A DNA stretch of 64,000 nt from Antrihabitans stalactiti (GCF_012932915.1 NZ_VCQU01000013.1:109630-173629), one strand, 5' to 3'; shown: positions 33,671 to 45,989, counted from the stretch's first letter. Program-made: numbers and translations. Notes: generated by a model not told the origin, from the letters alone.

Positions 33671-34828
33671 CTACTCGCTGTTGACCAGCAGTGCGTACTG
33701 CGCAGCGGCCTGCTGGTATGCGTCGTTGCGTTGCCCCGACCCGAGCGAGAACGCATAACGGCCGCGGCTGCCGAAGCAGGCGAACCGGTCGTTGAGAGTG
33801 TCGTCGGTGTTCTCGAAACATTGCGCAGTCGCAAGTCCGGGTGGGGGATCGATCTCGCGCAGCTCAGTTGGGTAGGCGTCGGCGAGTTCATGCTGGAACT
33901 TTTGTGCTGCGGCCGCGTCCTTTGCGCGATACACCCGAGTCTCCGAGACTGCGGCGAGGTCGACGCCTGCGCGTTCGAGCGCAGCCTTGATCTCCTTCGG
34001 ATGAATGAGAAAGTGCTCGATGCCTGCGAGGTCGAGCACGGCGTCCTCGTTGGAGCTCGGTTCGTCGGCTCGTAGCGTTCGGGCCAGCATGCCTTCGCGG
34101 TCGCGGGGGATTGCCTCGGTCTTGGACCAGTCGGTCGGCGTGAATTCCGCGAGCAGCGGAAGTTGTTCGGCCAGTGTCAATTCCGCGGTTTTCACGAGAT
34201 CCGACCCCTTGTAGGACTGGTAGTAGAGGAGTCGATCTTTGGGGTAATACACCGCGATGCGCGCATCGGACGCGACCGCGCGGGCATCGGGATACGTCGA
34301 CAATGGAACGGGCTTGGCGCTGGTGTCCGAAGCTTGCTCGGCTGCGGCGAACTCGTCCGCGGCACCTTTCGCGTCGTCCGAGGTCGAGAACACGAAGACT
34401 GCAATCGTCATCACCCGATCGTTTCTCTCGGTCGCGCGGCTCGCCGCGAACCCGTATCGCATGCTGTATTTCACGGCAGGAGTTGCGGCTTTCGCGGTGA
34501 AGACGCCGCCGTCGATCGCGAGCGAGGGTGCGTTTCTGATCACATACGTCGGCGAGACGCCGCGGCGCAGCGCGTCGTCGACCTCGACAGGGTCGACGAC
34601 GAAATTGGCGAGGCGCTGTGCGTCGAGAAGCCGGCCCACCTCGTCGGAGCCTGAATTACCGAGGCCGCCGTCCGGGGGAGTCGTTTCGTAGTTCCCGACG
34701 TCGAGGGACGCGAGATCGACTTCCTGCGACTTTGCGTGCCCTGCTGTGGAGCCCGAACAGCCCGTCAGCGATGCACCGACGGTGGCGACCATCGTGGCTA
34801 CGATCAGCGAAATCACGAACGAACGCAT
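33671..34828 (-). CDS. DUF7373-like lipoprotein B
   Basis: 385 residues from the ATG at 34828 with GAGGGGG upstream. Lipobox SLTGC. It aligns with the downstream lipoprotein: VDLASLDVGNYET, LANFVVDPVEVDDALRRGV, FVFSTSDDAKGAADEF, YPDARAVASD and CFGSRGRYAFSL occur in the same order, so the two arose by tandem duplication. The gap to the next gene is 37 nt and to the kinase a further 31 nt. tRNA-Arg lies upstream. Role unknown; extracytoplasmic. Confidence 0.7.
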   Translation of the reverse strand: MRSFVISLIVATMVATVGASLTGCSGSTAGHAKSQEVDLASLDVGNYETTPPDGGLGNSGSDEVGRLLDAQRLANFVVDPVEVDDALRRGVSPTYVIRNAPSLAIDGGVFTAKAATPAVKYSMRYGFAASRATERNDRVMTIAVFVFSTSDDAKGAADEFAAAEQASDTSAKPVPLSTYPDARAVASDARIAVYYPKDRLLYYQSYKGSDLVKTAELTLAEQLPLLAEFTPTDWSKTEAIPRDREGMLARTLRADEPSSNEDAVLDLAGIEHFLIHPKEIKAALERAGVDLAAVSETRVYRAKDAAAAQKFQHELADAYPTELREIDPPPGLATAQCFENTDDTLNDRFACFGSRGRYAFSLGSGQRNDAYQQAAAQYALLVNSE

Positions 34829-34911
34829 CGCATGTGCCCCCTCATACGTGCCCCCAGAAAACGGGCAATTCCTCCCGGAAACCGAGAGGAATTGCTCACT
34901 TCTGACGAATG

Positions 34912-34984
34912 TGCCCCCGGCAGGATTCGAACCTGCGGCCTTCTGCTCCGGAGGCAGACGCTCTATCCCCTGAGCTACGGGGGC
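34912..34984 (-). tRNA. tRNA-Arg (anticodon CCG)
   Basis: The minus strand folds into a full cloverleaf: acceptor GCCCCCG/CGGGGGC, D-arm GCTC/GAGC, anticodon stem TCTGC/GCAGA with loop CTCCGGA (anticodon CCG, reading CGG), and T-arm GCAGG/CCTGC with TTCGAAT. The 3' CCA is not encoded. The gene lies about 1.9 kb from argS. Confidence 0.95.
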
Positions 34985-35068
34985 CACACCGACTAAGTCG
35001 GTGGGCCGATTGGTGCGGGTGTAACCCTAACTCATCGCGCGTGAGCGGCCAAAGCGAGTCAGTGCGAG

Positions 35069-35794
35069 CTAGTTCAGCGGCAACGGTTGCGCGTTGCGAG
35101 CGGCGAGCAGCGAGATCATCTGCTCGGATTCCTTGTCCTGCGTCTTGACCATCGATTGCGCCAAGTTCCGGACGACCGACAAGCTGGCGTGCTCGGCTGC
35201 ATACTCGGCCATGGGTTTTCCGCCTTGGTGGTGGCGAAGCATCAGCTGGAGAAACAGCACGTCCAACGCCGGACCTTGCGCTTGACGCAGGTTGGTGAGG
35301 TCCTGCTGGCTCGCCATTCCGGGCATCGTCGACATACCTTTGCCCGACATCGAGTCGCTCATGCCACTCATGTCGTGGCCGCTGCCGTGCGCGTCGTCGC
35401 CCATCCACTTCATGTAGCCGTCGTCGGCGTAGAGCGGTCGCTCCCATAGGGTCAGCCAGCCGCGCATCTGGCCGATCTGATTCTGCTGCGTGGTCAAGAT
35501 GTCGTAGGCCAGCGTCTGCACCGCGGTGTCGGTCGAGCGCGTCAATGCGATCGCCGACATCTCGACCGCTTGATCGTGATGGACGCTCATGTCTTGGCAG
35601 AAGCCGACGTCGACGGAGTCTGCCGCCGGAGTATCGGTCGAGTCGTCGAACGGAAAGCGGGCGAGGACGCCGACAGCGAAGCCGAGCAGGAGAGCAGCGA
35701 CCACGCCGAGCACGGTCAGCGCAACCCGTTGGCTCCGTTTTGCCGGCGCCGGCTCGCTGGACGCCGTCGTCGAGTCCGGTTCTTGATCAGCCAT
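35069..35794 (-). CDS. DUF305-family membrane-anchored protein, Met/His-rich
   Basis: 241 residues. A membrane helix at about 25-46 anchors the protein. The extracytoplasmic part has two DUF305 helical units: FCQDMSVHHDQAVEM and FLQLMLRHHQGGKPM, each with paired His. Between them is a Met/Gly/His-rich insert (HGSGHDMSGMSDSMSGKGM). Such His and Met clusters suggest binding of copper or another soft metal. The start overlaps the end of the DUF3105 gene by 8 nt, so the two are cotranscribed. Confidence 0.8.
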   Translation of the reverse strand: MADQEPDSTTASSEPAPAKRSQRVALTVLGVVAALLLGFAVGVLARFPFDDSTDTPAADSVDVGFCQDMSVHHDQAVEMSAIALTRSTDTAVQTLAYDILTTQQNQIGQMRGWLTLWERPLYADDGYMKWMGDDAHGSGHDMSGMSDSMSGKGMSTMPGMASQQDLTNLRQAQGPALDVLFLQLMLRHHQGGKPMAEYAAEHASLSVVRNLAQSMVKTQDKESEQMISLLAARNAQPLPLN

Positions 35795-36722
35795 TCGGCA
35801 CCGGCGCAGGAGCAGGCGCGGGCGGGTTCTCGGCGGGCGGAGCCGCGGGCGGGTTCTCAGCCGTCGGCGGCAACTGCGGGATCTGCGGGATCTGCGGAGC
35901 GGATTCGTCGGTGGCAGGGGTCGCGCCCTTGCCGTCCATCTGCACCGCATCCGGGCCTGGCGGGTTCGGGTCGAACGCAGGCGGGTTGTCCGGATCGAAC
36001 GAGCCCGGAATCACCGAGCAGCTGCCGTTCGGCTCCGGCGCGTTGAACGAGTTGCCACGCAGCGCGGAGATGAACTGCGGAATCCGGCGGTCGTCGGCGT
36101 TGTCGAGCTTGAGTTGGTGACCCCATGCCTGCAGCGAGATCGGGCTGTCGAGACCGGGGTAGGGCGACATCAACATGTACGGCTTGCCGTCGACGCGCGA
36201 CTTCAGCTCGTCGAGCGCATCGCCGCTGACCTTGTCCGGGTTGTATGCAATCCAGACCGAGCCGTGTTCGAGGGCGTGCACTGCGTTCTCGTTGCGGATG
36301 GCCTTCGAATACACGACGCCGGTGCAGGTAGCCCAGACCTCGTCGTGCGGTCCACCGAACGGTGGGTTCTTGTCGTACGCCACCCGCTGGTTCGCCTTGA
36401 CGTGCTGGCCTGCGGGGTACGTCACCACCGCAACGCCGTCGATACCGGTCGACGGATCGTGATTGCTCTCGGTCGGCGTGAAGCGCTCGGCGTCGCGTCG
36501 CTCGATGTACTTGGGAACGAGGTTCCAGGCGAGCAGTCCGACGAGCGCCAGAATTACGACAACCGCGCCGACCGTCATCCACGGAATCTGCCGTGGCTTC
36601 GGTAGGCCCTTGCCGCGGACCGCGGCGCCACCCTTCTTTTTCTTGGTGGCGGCGCTGATCGCCTTGGCTGACTTGGCCCCAGTCTTCGACTGTGGGCTGC
36701 GACTCTCCGAACCGCTGGGCAT
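35787..36722 (-). CDS. DUF3105-family membrane-anchored protein
   Basis: 311 residues from the ATG at 36722. A basic Lys-rich N-terminus (about 10-45) precedes a transmembrane helix (IPWMTVGAVVVILALVGLL, about 46-68). The extracytoplasmic DUF3105 domain (about 85-235) carries NPPFGGPHDEVWATC, HALEHGSVWIAY and SVIPGSF, where the His, Cys and Glu residues could form a metal site. The C-terminus is Pro/Ala-rich. It is coupled to the DUF305 gene downstream and divergent from argS. Function not established. Confidence 0.75.
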   Translation of the reverse strand: MPSGSESRSPQSKTGAKSAKAISAATKKKKGGAAVRGKGLPKPRQIPWMTVGAVVVILALVGLLAWNLVPKYIERRDAERFTPTESNHDPSTGIDGVAVVTYPAGQHVKANQRVAYDKNPPFGGPHDEVWATCTGVVYSKAIRNENAVHALEHGSVWIAYNPDKVSGDALDELKSRVDGKPYMLMSPYPGLDSPISLQAWGHQLKLDNADDRRIPQFISALRGNSFNAPEPNGSCSVIPGSFDPDNPPAFDPNPPGPDAVQMDGKGATPATDESAPQIPQIPQLPPTAENPPAAPPAENPPAPAPAPVPNG

Positions 36723-36889
36723 CGCTGGACTGCTTCTTTCGCCGAGTTGACTTCTTTGATTACGCTTTACGTACTGGTGAGCGCCGCGGCCCTCGAGCAC
36801 GCAGGCTCCAACCACTCTACGGTGACACCGGCCGACTGCTCCCCGCCGAGCCCTGTCGGTCCGGTGAAGGCGCACGTCTCCGCAGACCA

Positions 36890-36895
36890 TAGGAT
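36890..36895 (+). promoter_or_regulatory. -10 element of argS
   Basis: TAGGAT ends 8 nt before the GTG at 36904. Transcription would begin at or just before the start codon. The AGGAT could instead serve as a weak ribosome binding site on a longer transcript. Confidence 0.35.
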
Positions 36896-36903
36896 AAACA
36901 CCT

Positions 36904-38556
36904 GTGACTCCAGCCGACCTTGCCGAACTCCTTCGTGGAACCACCGCGAAGGTGCTAGCCGAGCGCGGACTCGATCCGTCTGTGCTCCCGGCCGAACTCA
37001 CGGTCGAACGCCCGCGCAACCCCGAACACGGCGATTATTCGACGAATGTCGCGATGCGAATCGGCAAGGCAGCGGGCGTGAACCCACGCGATCTGGCTGG
37101 TTGGCTGGCTGCCGCCCTCGTCGCCACCGACGGCATTGCCACTGCCGATGTCGCCGGGCCTGGCTTTCTCAACATCCGGTTGGACGCATCGGCGCAGGGC
37201 GCAATTCTCGAAGCCGTGCTCGCTGCGGGTGCTGCATACGGCTCCTCGACGGCGTTGGCCGCGTCGAAGATCAACCTTGAATTCGTGTCGGCGAATCCGA
37301 CCGGACCCATTCACCTCGGCGGCACCCGCTGGGCAGCGGTAGGCGATGCGCTGGGCCGCATCCTCGCAGCTCAGGGCGCCACTGTGACGCGTGAGTACTA
37401 CTTCAACGATCACGGCGCGCAGATCGATCGGTTTGCCGATTCGCTTATTGCCGCCGCGACCGGAGCGCCGACACCGGAGAACGGCTACGCGGGCGCCTAC
37501 ATCGCCGACATTGCAGCAGCAGTGGTGGCGAAACATCCAGATGTCTTGAGCCTGCCCGCCGATCAGCAGCGCGAGACGTTCCGCGCGACCGGTGTGGAGC
37601 TGATGTTCGCGCACATCAAGTCGACGCTGCACGAATTCGGCACCGATTTCGACGTCTACACCAGCGAAACCACGATGTTCTCGTCAGGCGCTGTGGACCG
37701 TGCGGTCGCGCAGTTGAAGGAATCGGGCAGCCTCTTCGAGGCAGACGGCGCGTGGTGGCTGCGTACTACCGATTTCGGTGACGACAAGGACCGCGTCGTC
37801 ATCAAGAGCGACGGCACCTCGGCATACGTCGCCGGCGACATCGCCTACTTCATCGACAAGCGCGCACGGGGCCACAACCTCTGCATCTACATGCTCGGCG
37901 CCGACCACCACGGCTACATCGGCAGGCTGAAGGCGATCGCTGCCGCTCTCGGCGACGATCCCGCAACGGTCGAAGTGCTGATCGGCCAGATGGTCAATCT
38001 GGTTCGCGACGGTGTTGCGGTGAAGATGAGCAAGCGCGCGGGCACCGTGATCACGCTCGACGATCTCGTCGAGGCGATCGGGGTCGACGCCGCGCGCTAC
38101 GCGCTCGTTCGGTCGTCGGTGAACACGAGCATCGACATCGACCTCGCACTCTGGACCAAGCAGAACGACGAAAACCCGGTCCTCTACGTGCAGTACGCGC
38201 ATGCTCGCCTCCGATCGGTGGAGCGCAATGCTGCCGATCTCGGAGTGCAGTCAGCGAATCCGGACTTCTCGTTGCTCGATTCCGAGCATGAAGGAGAACT
38301 CATCCGGACGATCGGCGAGTACCCGCGAGTGGTGGCCAGTGCTGCGAATCTTCGTGAGCCGCATCGTATTGCGCGGTACCTGGAAGAGCTTGCCGGCGCG
38401 TATCACCGGTTCTACGGCGCATGCCGGATCCTGCCCATCGGCGACGAAGCGCCGAATCAACTGCACACCGCGCGCTTGGCGCTGTGCGGCGCGACGCGTC
38501 AGGTGTTGGCCAACGGGCTGACCTTGCTCGGCGTCAGTGCACCGGAGCAAATGTGA
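36904..38556 (+). CDS. argS: arginyl-tRNA synthetase
   Basis: 550 residues from GTG 36904, class I synthetase of normal length. The HIGH-type motif is in [10 protein letters not shown] (near 132-140) and the KMSKR motif in VKMSKRAGT (near 374). The N-terminal domain and the C-terminal anticodon-binding helical domain are complete. It charges tRNA-Arg in the cytoplasm; a tRNA-Arg(CCG) gene is nearby on the other strand. It is followed by the Asp-family amino acid genes lysA, hom, thrC and thrB. Confidence 0.97.
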   Translation: MTPADLAELLRGTTAKVLAERGLDPSVLPAELTVERPRNPEHGDYSTNVAMRIGKAAGVNPRDLAGWLAAALVATDGIATADVAGPGFLNIRLDASAQGAILEAVLAAGAAYGSSTALAASKINLEFVSANPTGPIHLGGTRWAAVGDALGRILAAQGATVTREYYFNDHGAQIDRFADSLIAAATGAPTPENGYAGAYIADIAAAVVAKHPDVLSLPADQQRETFRATGVELMFAHIKSTLHEFGTDFDVYTSETTMFSSGAVDRAVAQLKESGSLFEADGAWWLRTTDFGDDKDRVVIKSDGTSAYVAGDIAYFIDKRARGHNLCIYMLGADHHGYIGRLKAIAAALGDDPATVEVLIGQMVNLVRDGVAVKMSKRAGTVITLDDLVEAIGVDAARYALVRSSVNTSIDIDLALWTKQNDENPVLYVQYAHARLRSVERNAADLGVQSANPDFSLLDSEHEGELIRTIGEYPRVVASAANLREPHRIARYLEELAGAYHRFYGACRILPIGDEAPNQLHTARLALCGATRQVLANGLTLLGVSAPEQM

Positions 38557-38566
38557 GGACACACCA

Positions 38567-38638
38567 GTGAGCGAGCGAGCCAAAAGACGCAGCCGCTGCG
38601 CGAGCGCGGCCGCCGAGCGCATCGAGGTGGGCGTGTGA
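38567..38638 (+). CDS. possible 23-aa coupled reading frame before lysA
   Basis: GTG at 38567, with TGAGGA 8 nt upstream, opens a 23-codon frame ([20 protein letters not shown] and three more) that ends in TGA at 38636-38638, inside the GTG start of lysA (38635). Such a GTGTGA overlap would couple lysA translation to this frame. The DNA is a GC-rich alternation of GCGAG/GCGC units. No independent evidence that the peptide matters. Confidence 0.3.
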   Translation: MSERAKRRSRCASAAAERIEVGV

Positions 38639-40056
38639 GCGCACATCCGGCGGGGCCGCGGCACGCCGAAGAGGCCCATGCTCCCAACCTTCCAGAGCGG
38701 CCGACGGCTGCGGGCGAGATGACGGCGCTGCCCGCGCACGTATACCCGCGCGGTGCGAAGCGCGGTGCCGACGGCGTCGTCACTCTCGCCGGGGTTTCGG
38801 TGAAAGATCTCGCTGCGCAGTACGGCACACCGTTGTTCGTGATCGACGAGGACGACTTCCGTTCGCGTTGCAGGGATATCAAGTCCGCATTCGGACCCGA
38901 AGCCCGGATTCACTACGCGTCCAAAGCTTTTCTGTGTAGCGAGATCGCGCGGTGGGTTGCCGACGAGGGGCTGGCGCTCGACGTGTGTTCGGGTGGCGAG
39001 CTTGCGGTCGCATTGCACGGTGGCTTTCCGGCCGAGCGAATTGCCATGCACGGCAACAACAAATCGGTTGCGGAACTCGAAGCCGGCGTGAGTGCCGGTG
39101 TCGGTCACATCGTGCTCGACTCGATGATCGAGATCGACCGCCTCGACGAGATCGCCGGCGCAGCCGGCATCGTTCAGGACGTGCTCGTTCGCGTCACGGT
39201 CGGCGTCGAAGCGCATACGCACGAATTCATTTCGACCGCGCACGAAGACCAGAAGTTCGGCTTCTCCTTGGCCGGGGGAGCGGCGCTCGCCGCAGTCCGC
39301 CGGGTGTTCGAGACCGACAATCTCCGCCTCGTCGGGTTGCACAGCCACATCGGCTCCCAGATATTCGACGTCGACGGCTTCGAGCTCGCTGCGCGCCGGG
39401 TGATCGGGCTGCTGCACGATGTCGTCAAGGAGTTCGGCGTCGACAAGACCGCTCAGATCTCGATTGTCGATCTTGGTGGCGGACTTGGTATTTCGTACAT
39501 CCCGAGCGACGACCCGCCGCCGATGGACGAGCTCGCCAGCAAGCTGTGGCAGATCGTCGAGGCCGAGTCCCGGCTCGTAGGCTTGCCGAAACCCACCCTC
39601 GCAGTAGAGCCTGGCCGTGCGATCGCGGGTCCGGGCACTGTGACGCTGTACGAGGTCGGCACCATCAAAGACGTTGCGCTCGGGGCGAATACGCGCCGCC
39701 GCTACGTCAGCGTCGACGGTGGAATGAGCGACAACATCCGGACCTCGCTCTACCAAGCCGAATACGACGCCAGATTGGTGAGCCGCGACAGTTCCGCGGA
39801 ACCTGTCGTAGCGCGGGTCGTCGGAAAGCATTGCGAGAGTGGTGATGTCGTCATCCGCGACACGTGGTTGCCTGCCGATGTCGGCCCGGGCGACCTGCTC
39901 GCAGTCGCGGCGACCGGTGCCTACTGCTACTCGATGTCGAGTAGATACAACTTGCTGCCGCGTCCGGCGGTCGTATCGGTGCGCGACGGACAGTCGCGTT
40001 TGATTCTTCGCAGGGAGACTGTGCAAGACCTGCTCAGCCTGGAGGTGAGGGAGTGA
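38635..40056 (+). CDS. lysA: diaminopimelate decarboxylase
   Basis: 473 residues from GTG 38635. PLP-dependent, fold type III: YASKAF carries the Schiff-base Lys (near residue 100), HSHIGSQ and GGGLGISY bind phosphate, and CESGDV with [14 protein letters not shown] completes the active site of the partner subunit. It forms lysine from meso-diaminopimelate, which is also the peptidoglycan cross-linker here. The N-terminus is about 25-30 residues longer than in M. tuberculosis, so a later start is conceivable. Its stop overlaps the hom start (GTGA). Confidence 0.95.
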   Translation: MSAHPAGPRHAEEAHAPNLPERPTAAGEMTALPAHVYPRGAKRGADGVVTLAGVSVKDLAAQYGTPLFVIDEDDFRSRCRDIKSAFGPEARIHYASKAFLCSEIARWVADEGLALDVCSGGELAVALHGGFPAERIAMHGNNKSVAELEAGVSAGVGHIVLDSMIEIDRLDEIAGAAGIVQDVLVRVTVGVEAHTHEFISTAHEDQKFGFSLAGGAALAAVRRVFETDNLRLVGLHSHIGSQIFDVDGFELAARRVIGLLHDVVKEFGVDKTAQISIVDLGGGLGISYIPSDDPPPMDELASKLWQIVEAESRLVGLPKPTLAVEPGRAIAGPGTVTLYEVGTIKDVALGANTRRRYVSVDGGMSDNIRTSLYQAEYDARLVSRDSSAEPVVARVVGKHCESGDVVIRDTWLPADVGPGDLLAVAATGAYCYSMSSRYNLLPRPAVVSVRDGQSRLILRRETVQDLLSLEVRE

Positions 40057-41377
40057 CGAGCGTGCCGATTCGAGCGCGAAATGGCGATGACCCGATCGGT
40101 GTCGCGGTATTAGGTATGGGCAATGTCGGCACCGAGGTGGTGCGGATTCTGCGCGATCATGCCGACGACCTGCGGCAACGCGTGGGAGCGCCGGTGGTGC
40201 TTCGCGGCATCGCGGTGCGCCGCGCCGACATCGACCGCGGAGTCCCGCAAGAACTGCTGACGACCGACGCGGCGGCCCTCGTCGCGCGCGACGACGTCGA
40301 TATCGTCGTCGAGGTCATCGGCGGAATCGACCAGCCCAAGTCGCTGATCTTGGCAGCACTCAACTCCGGCAAGTCCGTCGTGACGGCGAACAAGGCGCTG
40401 CTGGCCGACTACACCGGTGAGATTGCCGAAGCCGCCGAACGTAACCGCGCGGACCTGTACTTCGAAGCTGCGGTGGCGGGCGCGATTCCGGTTGTACGGC
40501 CGCTGATGCAGTCGCTTGCCGGTGATCGAGTGAATCGCGTGGTCGGCATCGTCAACGGCACGACGAACTTCATTCTCTCGGCGATGGCAGAGACCGGCGC
40601 CGATTACGACGTATCACTGAAGGAAGCCGGTCGACTCGGCTACGCCGAGGCGGACCCGACTGCCGACGTCGAAGGCTACGACGCCGCGGCCAAAGCGGCG
40701 ATCCTTGCGTCTTTGGCCTTCCACACCAGGGTGACCGCGGCGGACGTGTACCGCGAGGGCATCTCGAAGGTCACGGCGGAAGACATGGAGACCGCGTCTG
40801 CTGTGGGCTGCACGGTCAAGCTGCTTGCACTCTGCGAGCGCGTCGTCGACTCCGACGGCAAGGAATCCATCTCGGTCCGCGTCTACCCGGCACTCGTGCC
40901 GCTGACGCATCCGCTCGCCTCGGTGAACGGTGCGTTCAACGCCGTGGTCGTCGAGGCCGATGCAGCTGGGCGCCTGATGTTCTACGGACAGGGTGCAGGC
41001 GGTGCGCCGACCGCGTCGGCCGTCATGGGCGACCTCGTCATGGCCGCTCGCAACAAGTTCTACGGCGGACGCGGTCCGGGCGAGTCGACCTACGCGATGC
41101 TGCCGATCGCGCCGATCGGCGACACGCCCACCCGCTACCACGTCAATATGCAGGTAGCCGACCGTCCGGGCGTCCTCGCCGGGGTTGCAGCGGAATTCTC
41201 GCGACGCGAGGTCAGCATCTCTGCGGTGCGTCAGGAAGGTGCCGGTGACGGTGCCCGACTGGTGGTCGTCACGCACCGAGCGACGGAGTCAGCGCTCGCG
41301 GAAACCGTTGCCGCACTGTCGGAATTGGACTTCGAGGTCGTGGTCAAAAGCGTTCTCAGACTGGAAGGCACAGCAGA

Positions 41378-41381
<4 letters not shown>
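40053..41381 (+). CDS. hom: homoserine dehydrogenase
   Basis: 442 residues from GTG 40053, coupled to lysA. The Rossmann motif [15 protein letters not shown] begins near residue 14; the central domain has NGTTNFIL and [19 protein letters not shown]-terminal ACT domain ([19 protein letters not shown]) is present, giving feedback control, usually by threonine. It reduces aspartate semialdehyde to homoserine with NAD(P)H. Overlaps thrC by 4 nt. Confidence 0.96.
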
Positions 41382-43419
<2,038 letters not shown>

Positions 43420-43450
43420 CGCTGCCTGGCCGAACACGCCGGGCCAGTTG

Positions 43451-43479
43451 TTGCCGACGTTGGGGTTGGGGGTTATCCT
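43451..43479 (+). promoter_or_regulatory. rho promoter
   Basis: TTGCCG (43451-43456) and TATCCT (43474-43479) are spaced by 17 nt, a good sigma-70 arrangement. Transcription from about 43486 would give a leader of roughly 210 nt before the rho start at 43699. The stretch has no open gene; I see no strong terminator hairpin in it. Confidence 0.55.
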
Positions 43480-43698
43480 TGGCACTGTCCGTACATCGTG
43501 CGCTTCAGACGCCGGTGCTTAACCAGGGCAATCACTCCAGAATTTCGGCGCTTACTCAGAACACCGAGTGCGCCACCGGAATGGTCCTTTCGCACAAAGT
43601 ACCCGCACGTACGGCACATATCCGAGTCCAGCACATGCGCTGGGCTGCGGGACGAACCCTCGAATTCGCTCAGCGAGCGAGGGAAGGAAAGGACCTCC

Positions 43699-45915
43699 GT
43701 GACCGATACGGACCTGTTCGATTCGCCTGTTGTCGATTCTGCGACCGATTCCCCGGTCAGCCAGGCGAGCGATTCTTCACAAACTTCGAATACTTCTACC
43801 GCGGCCGACAAACCGGCCGACGGGCCGCGCGGCGGCGGATTGGCCGGAATGCTCTTACCTCAACTTCGTGCGTTGGCCAGCGAACTCGGCATCCGGGGCA
43901 CCTCCGGCATGCGCAAGGGCGACCTGATCGGTGCAATCAAAGACAAGCAGGCCCCCGCAGCGCCAAAGGCTGAGGCTCCGAAAACCGAGGCTCCGAAATC
44001 CGAGGCTCCGAAATCAGAGGCTCCGAAATCAGAGGCGCCGAAAACCGAGGCTCCGAAATCAGAGGCGCCCAAGGCCGAGGCTCCGAAAGCCGCTGCTCAG
44101 ACGAGTGCACCGCAGCGCGAAGCTGCTCCCGAGCCGGCTGCAGCCGAGCCCGCGGTCGACGCGCGTGTAACCGAGCCAGCGGCTACTGAGACGGCTGCTC
44201 CGTCGGACACTGCCGACGACGCAAGCGCTGATCGATCCGACCAGCAAGGCGGCCGTAACCGCCAACGTCGCGGCTCATCCAGGCAAGCGGGTTCGCCGGA
44301 ACAAGGCGGAGCGGCCCAGCCAGAGGGCAACGAGCAACCGCGTAACGACGACCAGAATCGTCGCGGCGAGCAGAACAACGACCGCAACCAGGATTCGCAG
44401 GGTGGCCAGGGCGGCCGTCGCAATCAGGGCGACCGCAATCAGGGTGGCGACCGTAACCAGGGTGGCGACCGTAATCAGGGTGGCGACCGTAACCAGGGTG
44501 GCGGCGACCGCAACCAGGGTGGCGACCGTAACCAGGGCGGCGACCGTAACCAGGGCGGCGACCGCAACCAGAACAATCGCAATCAGAACAACCAGGGCAA
44601 TCAGCAGGGCAACGGTCCGCGCGACAACCGCAACGATGCCGATGACGATGGTGACGGCCGCGGGCGTCGTGGGCGCCGGTTCCGTGAGCGCCGTCGCGGA
44701 CGCGATCGCGGCGATGCGGTCGGCGGCAACGGCGTTCCCGAGGGTCGCGAGCCCGAGATCCGTGAAGACGACGTGCTCCAGCCGGTCGCGGGCATCCTCG
44801 ACGTGCTGGACAACTACGCCTTCGTGCGGACGTCCGGTTACCTTGCCGGTCCGAACGACGTCTATGTCTCGATGAACTTGGTGCGCAAGAACGGACTGCG
44901 CCGCGGCGACGCGTTGACAGGTGCCGTTCGCGCACCCCGTGAGGGTGAGCAGAACAACCAGCGGCAGAAGTTCGACCCGCTGGTGCGGCTGGACACGGTC
45001 AACGGCGGCGAGGTCGAGGCTGCGCGCCGTCGCCCCGACTTCCAGAAGCTCACACCGCTGTACCCGAATCAGCGTCTGCGCCTCGAAACCAAGCAGAACA
45101 TCCTCACCACGAGGGTTATCGACCTCATCATGCCGATCGGTAAGGGCCAGCGAGCCCTGATCGTCAGCCCGCCCAAGGCAGGTAAGACGACGATCCTGCA
45201 GGACATGGCCAATGCCATCGCGATCAACAACCCTGAGGTCTACCTCATGGTCGTCCTGGTCGACGAGCGTCCTGAAGAGGTCACCGACATGCAGCGTTCG
45301 GTCAAGGGCGAGGTCATCTCGTCCACGTTCGACCGTCCGCCGGCAGACCACACCTCGGTCGCCGAGTTGGCGATCGAGCGCGCGAAGCGCCTCGTCGAGA
45401 TGGGTAAGGACGTTGTCGTCCTGCTCGACTCGATCACCCGCCTCGGCCGTGCATACAACAACTCGTCACCCGCTTCGGGCCGAATCCTGTCCGGTGGTGT
45501 CGATTCGACCGCGCTCTACCCGCCGAAGCGTTTCCTCGGTGCCGCGCGCAACATCGAAAACGGTGGGTCGCTCACGATCATCGCAACCGCAATGGTCGAG
45601 ACCGGTTCGACCGGTGACACCGTGATCTTCGAAGAGTTCAAGGGCACCGGTAACGCCGAGCTCAAGCTGGACCGCAAGATCGCCGAACGCCGCGTGTTCC
45701 CCGCGGTCGACGTCAATCCGTCCGGCACCCGCAAGGACGAGCTGCTGCTCAACCCGGACGAGGCAGCGGTGCTGCACAAGCTGCGTCGCGTGTTGTCCGG
45801 GCTCGACTCCCACCAGGCGATCGATCTGCTGATCGACCGACTCAAGAAGTCGCGCAACAACCTCGAATTCCTCATGCAGGTGTCGAAGAACGCGCCTGGC
45901 TCTGCAGACGACTGA
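43699..45915 (+). CDS. rho: transcription termination factor Rho with long low-complexity insert
   Basis: 738 residues from GTG 43699 (GGAAAGGA upstream). A Rho N-terminal helical domain (about 40-80, [16 protein letters not shown]) is followed by about 270 residues of low complexity: [10 protein letters not shown] repeats, then Ala/Glu-rich sequence, then GGDRNQ repeats, then RG-rich basic sequence. The RNA-binding cold-shock domain starts near residue 363 ([15 protein letters not shown]) and the RecA-like ATPase has SPPKAGKTT near 490. Actinobacterial Rho proteins have such inserts, which extend RNA binding and may promote condensates; E. coli Rho has only 419 residues. Confidence 0.96.
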   Translation: MTDTDLFDSPVVDSATDSPVSQASDSSQTSNTSTAADKPADGPRGGGLAGMLLPQLRALASELGIRGTSGMRKGDLIGAIKDKQAPAAPKAEAPKTEAPKSEAPKSEAPKSEAPKTEAPKSEAPKAEAPKAAAQTSAPQREAAPEPAAAEPAVDARVTEPAATETAAPSDTADDASADRSDQQGGRNRQRRGSSRQAGSPEQGGAAQPEGNEQPRNDDQNRRGEQNNDRNQDSQGGQGGRRNQGDRNQGGDRNQGGDRNQGGDRNQGGGDRNQGGDRNQGGDRNQGGDRNQNNRNQNNQGNQQGNGPRDNRNDADDDGDGRGRRGRRFRERRRGRDRGDAVGGNGVPEGREPEIREDDVLQPVAGILDVLDNYAFVRTSGYLAGPNDVYVSMNLVRKNGLRRGDALTGAVRAPREGEQNNQRQKFDPLVRLDTVNGGEVEAARRRPDFQKLTPLYPNQRLRLETKQNILTTRVIDLIMPIGKGQRALIVSPPKAGKTTILQDMANAIAINNPEVYLMVVLVDERPEEVTDMQRSVKGEVISSTFDRPPADHTSVAELAIERAKRLVEMGKDVVVLLDSITRLGRAYNNSSPASGRILSGGVDSTALYPPKRFLGAARNIENGGSLTIIATAMVETGSTGDTVIFEEFKGTGNAELKLDRKIAERRVFPAVDVNPSGTRKDELLLNPDEAAVLHKLRRVLSGLDSHQAIDLLIDRLKKSRNNLEFLMQVSKNAPGSADD
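43960..44093 (+). repeat. 15-nt tandem repeats encoding (S/T)EAPK in rho
   Basis: About eight imperfect copies of a 15-nt unit such as GAGGCTCCGAAATCA. Period three times five keeps the frame. Unit variants (AAATCA, AAAACC, AAGGCC) indicate expansion followed by drift. Confidence 0.8.
44421..44580 (+). repeat. 18-nt tandem repeats encoding GGDRNQ in rho
   Basis: About eight copies of an 18-nt unit such as GGCGACCGTAACCAGGGT, nearly identical at the nucleotide level, with one copy carrying an extra Gly codon. Copy-number variation between strains would be expected. Confidence 0.85.
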
Positions 45916-45917
45916 CC

Positions 45918-45963
45918 GTTGTGAGTCTTTTCGGAGTCCATAGGCTCCGAAAAGACTCACAAC
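45918..45963. repeat. 46-nt palindrome (dispersed family, copy 3)
   Basis: The arms (GTTGTGAGTCTTTTCGGAG and complement) match perfectly; only the central bases differ. It starts 3 nt after the rho stop and could act as a hairpin terminator, although it lacks a T-tract. It ends 27 nt before the lipoprotein start codon. Confidence 0.8.
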
Positions 45964-45989
45964 CGTGGGGTTCTAGTAGCGTCGTTCCC

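Noticed and set aside
44421..44580. CRISPR-like regular repeats
   Set aside because: The 18-nt units are contiguous with no spacers and encode in-frame GGDRNQ repeats within rho.
44275..45351. Long minus-strand frame with repeated Val/Ala/Thr/Leu segments opposite rho
   Set aside because: The repeats are the complement of the GGDRNQ-coding units of rho; there is no independent start signal.
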